Assembly: GCA_920105625.2 (NCBI GenBank)
Contig: OV050032.1
Span: forward strand, 17,865,856 to 17,929,855
Reading direction: 5' to 3'
DNA: 64,000 nt
From: Clusia tigrina
Taxonomy: Eukaryota; Arthropoda; Insecta; Diptera; Clusiidae
The notes under the pieces were generated by a model that had not been told where the DNA came from, made no database searches, and was given only the letters and a program-made list of their open reading frames with translations. Below are positions 62,266-64,000 of this stretch, one piece after another. The position numbers and the translations under genes are program-made. Numbering within the stretch: position 1 is the first letter of the stretch; each line of letters opens with the position of its first letter.

Positions 62266-62498
62266 TGTTATGTATTTAAAGAAAATCAACAATAACTGAA
62301 TACTACATAAATATGTACACACATTTTGCATCTCATCCATTATTACATAGCATACACACATATTATATATTATACTCACATCTATTACACACACACATAT
62401 CCCATACTTATATTCAATCCCATTTATCATAATAAAGTGAGTCGTGATTTATACCTCAAACAAGCAAGTTGTCTGTCTTTCAATCGTAGAACACAACA
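62266..62498 (+). repeat. 3' LTR
   Basis: 233 bp, same length as the 5' LTR with three substitutions and no gaps. It is followed by the 'atttc' target copy (62499-62503). Confidence 0.97.
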
Positions 62499-62503
62499 AT
62501 TTC

Positions 62504-64000
62504 TAAAAATCTTCTCATCAACATCGTTCTGAGAATTTACAGCAGTCCCCGGGAAACAGAAATAAAATCATATAGGATCGAGTGTACCCATGCATTTGAG
62601 TGAGCCTTTGAACGTATGGTTTTATACTCACTGCGGCTTTCACGATTTGAAAGCTCCACATGACTTCAAGCATAGAGTAAAAAAATAAGAGTCATATTCT
62701 CGAACAACAAACTTCTTGTATAGTGGCGCTGCTAATAGCGCCAATTACTGAAAAGCTCTCATCTTCACATTGCAACGCAACTCTGGTTACTACCCCCGAC
62801 CGATCTCCTCTATGTCGAAAAATGAGTGACATTTCAGATTGTGACTTATTTCTTTACTCTATGCTTCAAGGCACATAAACGCCGAGCACTGTTTTACACC
62901 CTCTAGCTTTTATATCGTTCTTGCCTCATGGTTTTGGAAATCTGCCTCATAGAAAACATAATAGTTGTAACTAAATTGTACAAAGTTCTTCCTTGACGTG
63001 AACAGTACCAATTAGGAGAAATCAATGCTTTACTATCTGTCTATTCCTCAGATAAAGACACCAGATCCATTGGGTTTCTGAACGAATCGGGTAAAGGGCT
63101 GATGCTATATGCCAGACATATAATCAGTGCTAATTGTTCTGCAATCTGTCAACAAAATAATATCCAGAAACCGGATACTTTTTGTGTGCAGAATTCCCCA
63201 AGAACAGCAAGATGCCAATCCTTGCATCTCTCACTCTAAATTATATTTTACAAGTACAAATTTAAAAACAGCACCTTCATCTTTGAGGCACCTCTACGCG
63301 ATTGGAACATCTTCCAAAATAGTTTCAGAATTAAGTTAACCACGCCGCACAATCACGGCAGTCGAACACTCTTCCTTTTTATATACGCCTGTATGTATTG
63401 CAGGATATATTTTAACTGGAAATTTGAAGCATTCGTTAAAAATGTAATAAAACTTTCTCACAACCCAACAAGCTGAAAAAAAGGATACTTAAAAGTCCTT
63501 CGTGGTTCAATCCCCTGAGTAGTGTCCACTCAGTCTTTGCCTGTTTTTTTTTTAGTTTTTTCGTTTTCTCTTGGTGATTGCGTCTGAAGTGCGAAGCAAA
63601 CAAAGAGCAATAATCATTAAGTAAGTTTCGACCAGGCCGCTTACGAAACATTCGCCACGGCATTAAGTGTCTCAATTGAAGCAAATGGAATTACGCGCAT
63701 AAAGGACCCTGATGCCGTCGACCGCAAGTCTGGCTTGATAACAATATTGTTGCATTTCCATGCCAGCGAGCGTGCGCGTGTGTGTGTGTACGTGCGTGAG
63801 CAATCAATCAACATGTTGCAATTCTGGCAGAAAACTTTACCTTTCAGTTGTCGCTGTCGCAGACTTTATCTTTATTGGTAGTGCTTGAGTTCCCCAACTA
63901 CAAACACTTTACCGTGTGCATACGAATACAATCAGAAGTGCATCAGGAGCTGCAATGCAGCTGTCGGAATGTTCAGAAAGACTTAAAATCTTGCGTTCGG
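62504..64000. other. No gene seen
   Basis: Noncoding. A near-palindrome 'ctgagtagtgtccactcag' lies at 63515-63533 right behind a B-box-like 'ggttcaatcc' (63504-63513), without a matching A-box. A GT-rich patch is at about 63770-63800. Confidence 0.45.

Larger units (their letters stand above)
57223..62498 (+). mobile_element. Complete Ty3/gypsy LTR retrotransposon, inactive
   Basis: LTRs of 233 bp at both ends begin TGTTATG and end CACAACA, and a 5-bp target duplication 'atttc' flanks the element (57218-57222 and 62499-62503). PBS and polypurine tract are in place. The coding order Gag, zinc knuckles, protease, RT, RNase H, integrase defines Ty3/gypsy. No env follows. The whole Gag-Pol appears to be a single frame in design. 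The two LTRs differ at three positions, so insertion is recent. Defects are a +1 frameshift in gag, a 593-bp insertion after protease, two stops in pol and an altered RT active site. The PBS suggests tRNA-Ser priming, as in Mag-type elements; the clade is inference. Confidence 0.95.

Noticed and set aside
63504..63533. tRNA or SINE signal near the right end
   Set aside because: Only a B-box-like string and a near-palindrome. No A-box, tail or target duplication.
1..64000. CRISPR array, bacterial operon or phage-like defence system
   Set aside because: Nothing in repeat spacing, coding density or gene content supports prokaryotic sequence; the window is animal nuclear DNA.

Overview
The window looks like repeat-dense, gene-poor nuclear DNA from a higher fly (Diptera). 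A tephritid-like fruit fly is my best guess. This rests on high A+T, long (TA)n tracts, a rosa-type mariner, Jockey and gypsy-type retroelements, and dispersed fly-type intergenic repeats with a GGGCGTGGC core. The species call is inference. I found no convincing intact single-copy host gene, no rRNA, no functional tRNA, no CRISPR array and no bacterial-type operon. Most of the window is probably intergenic or deep-intron sequence.

Layout. 1-8.7 kb: A+T-rich DNA with a degenerate ~350-bp tandem repeat (about 1.25-2.15 kb) and an RNase H-bearing non-LTR fragment (2.17-2.78 kb, minus). 8.7-20 kb: a possible tRNA-derived fragment, a mariner relic (about 8.88-9.18 kb), a non-LTR endonuclease/linker fragment (about 12.96-13.47 kb, minus), a perfect 16-bp-arm hairpin (17.68 kb) and dispersed repeats. 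20-28 kb: two copies of an unknown ~370-390-bp repeat, four (TA)n tracts, and a decayed gypsy/errantivirus-like element (about 23.95-26.12 kb). A tRNA-derived SINE with a 14-bp target duplication sits inside that element. 32.4-35.9 kb: a 1-kb polypurine tract, a Jockey relic, and a full-length dead mariner (34,491-35,760) inside a dispersed repeat. 36-50.8 kb: almost featureless except for a 65-69-bp minisatellite at 43 kb. 50.8-56.4 kb: a rosa-type mariner with a single nonsense codon, an internally deleted Jockey element, an orphan heat-shock-like core promoter, and a small two-exon reading frame next to a 30-bp palindrome and 36-bp tandem repeats. 57.2-62.5 kb: a complete Ty3/gypsy LTR retrotransposon with 233-bp LTRs and a 5-bp target duplication. 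It is dead through a frameshift, two stops, an altered RT active site and a 593-bp foldback-like insertion.

The main theme is nested transposition with readable boundaries: SINE in gypsy gag, mariner in a dispersed repeat, and a foldback-like element in a young LTR element. Insertion order can be reconstructed from these. The least explained locus is 55.2-56.2 kb, a spliced small ORF bracketed by related inverted and tandem repeats that match no family I recognise.
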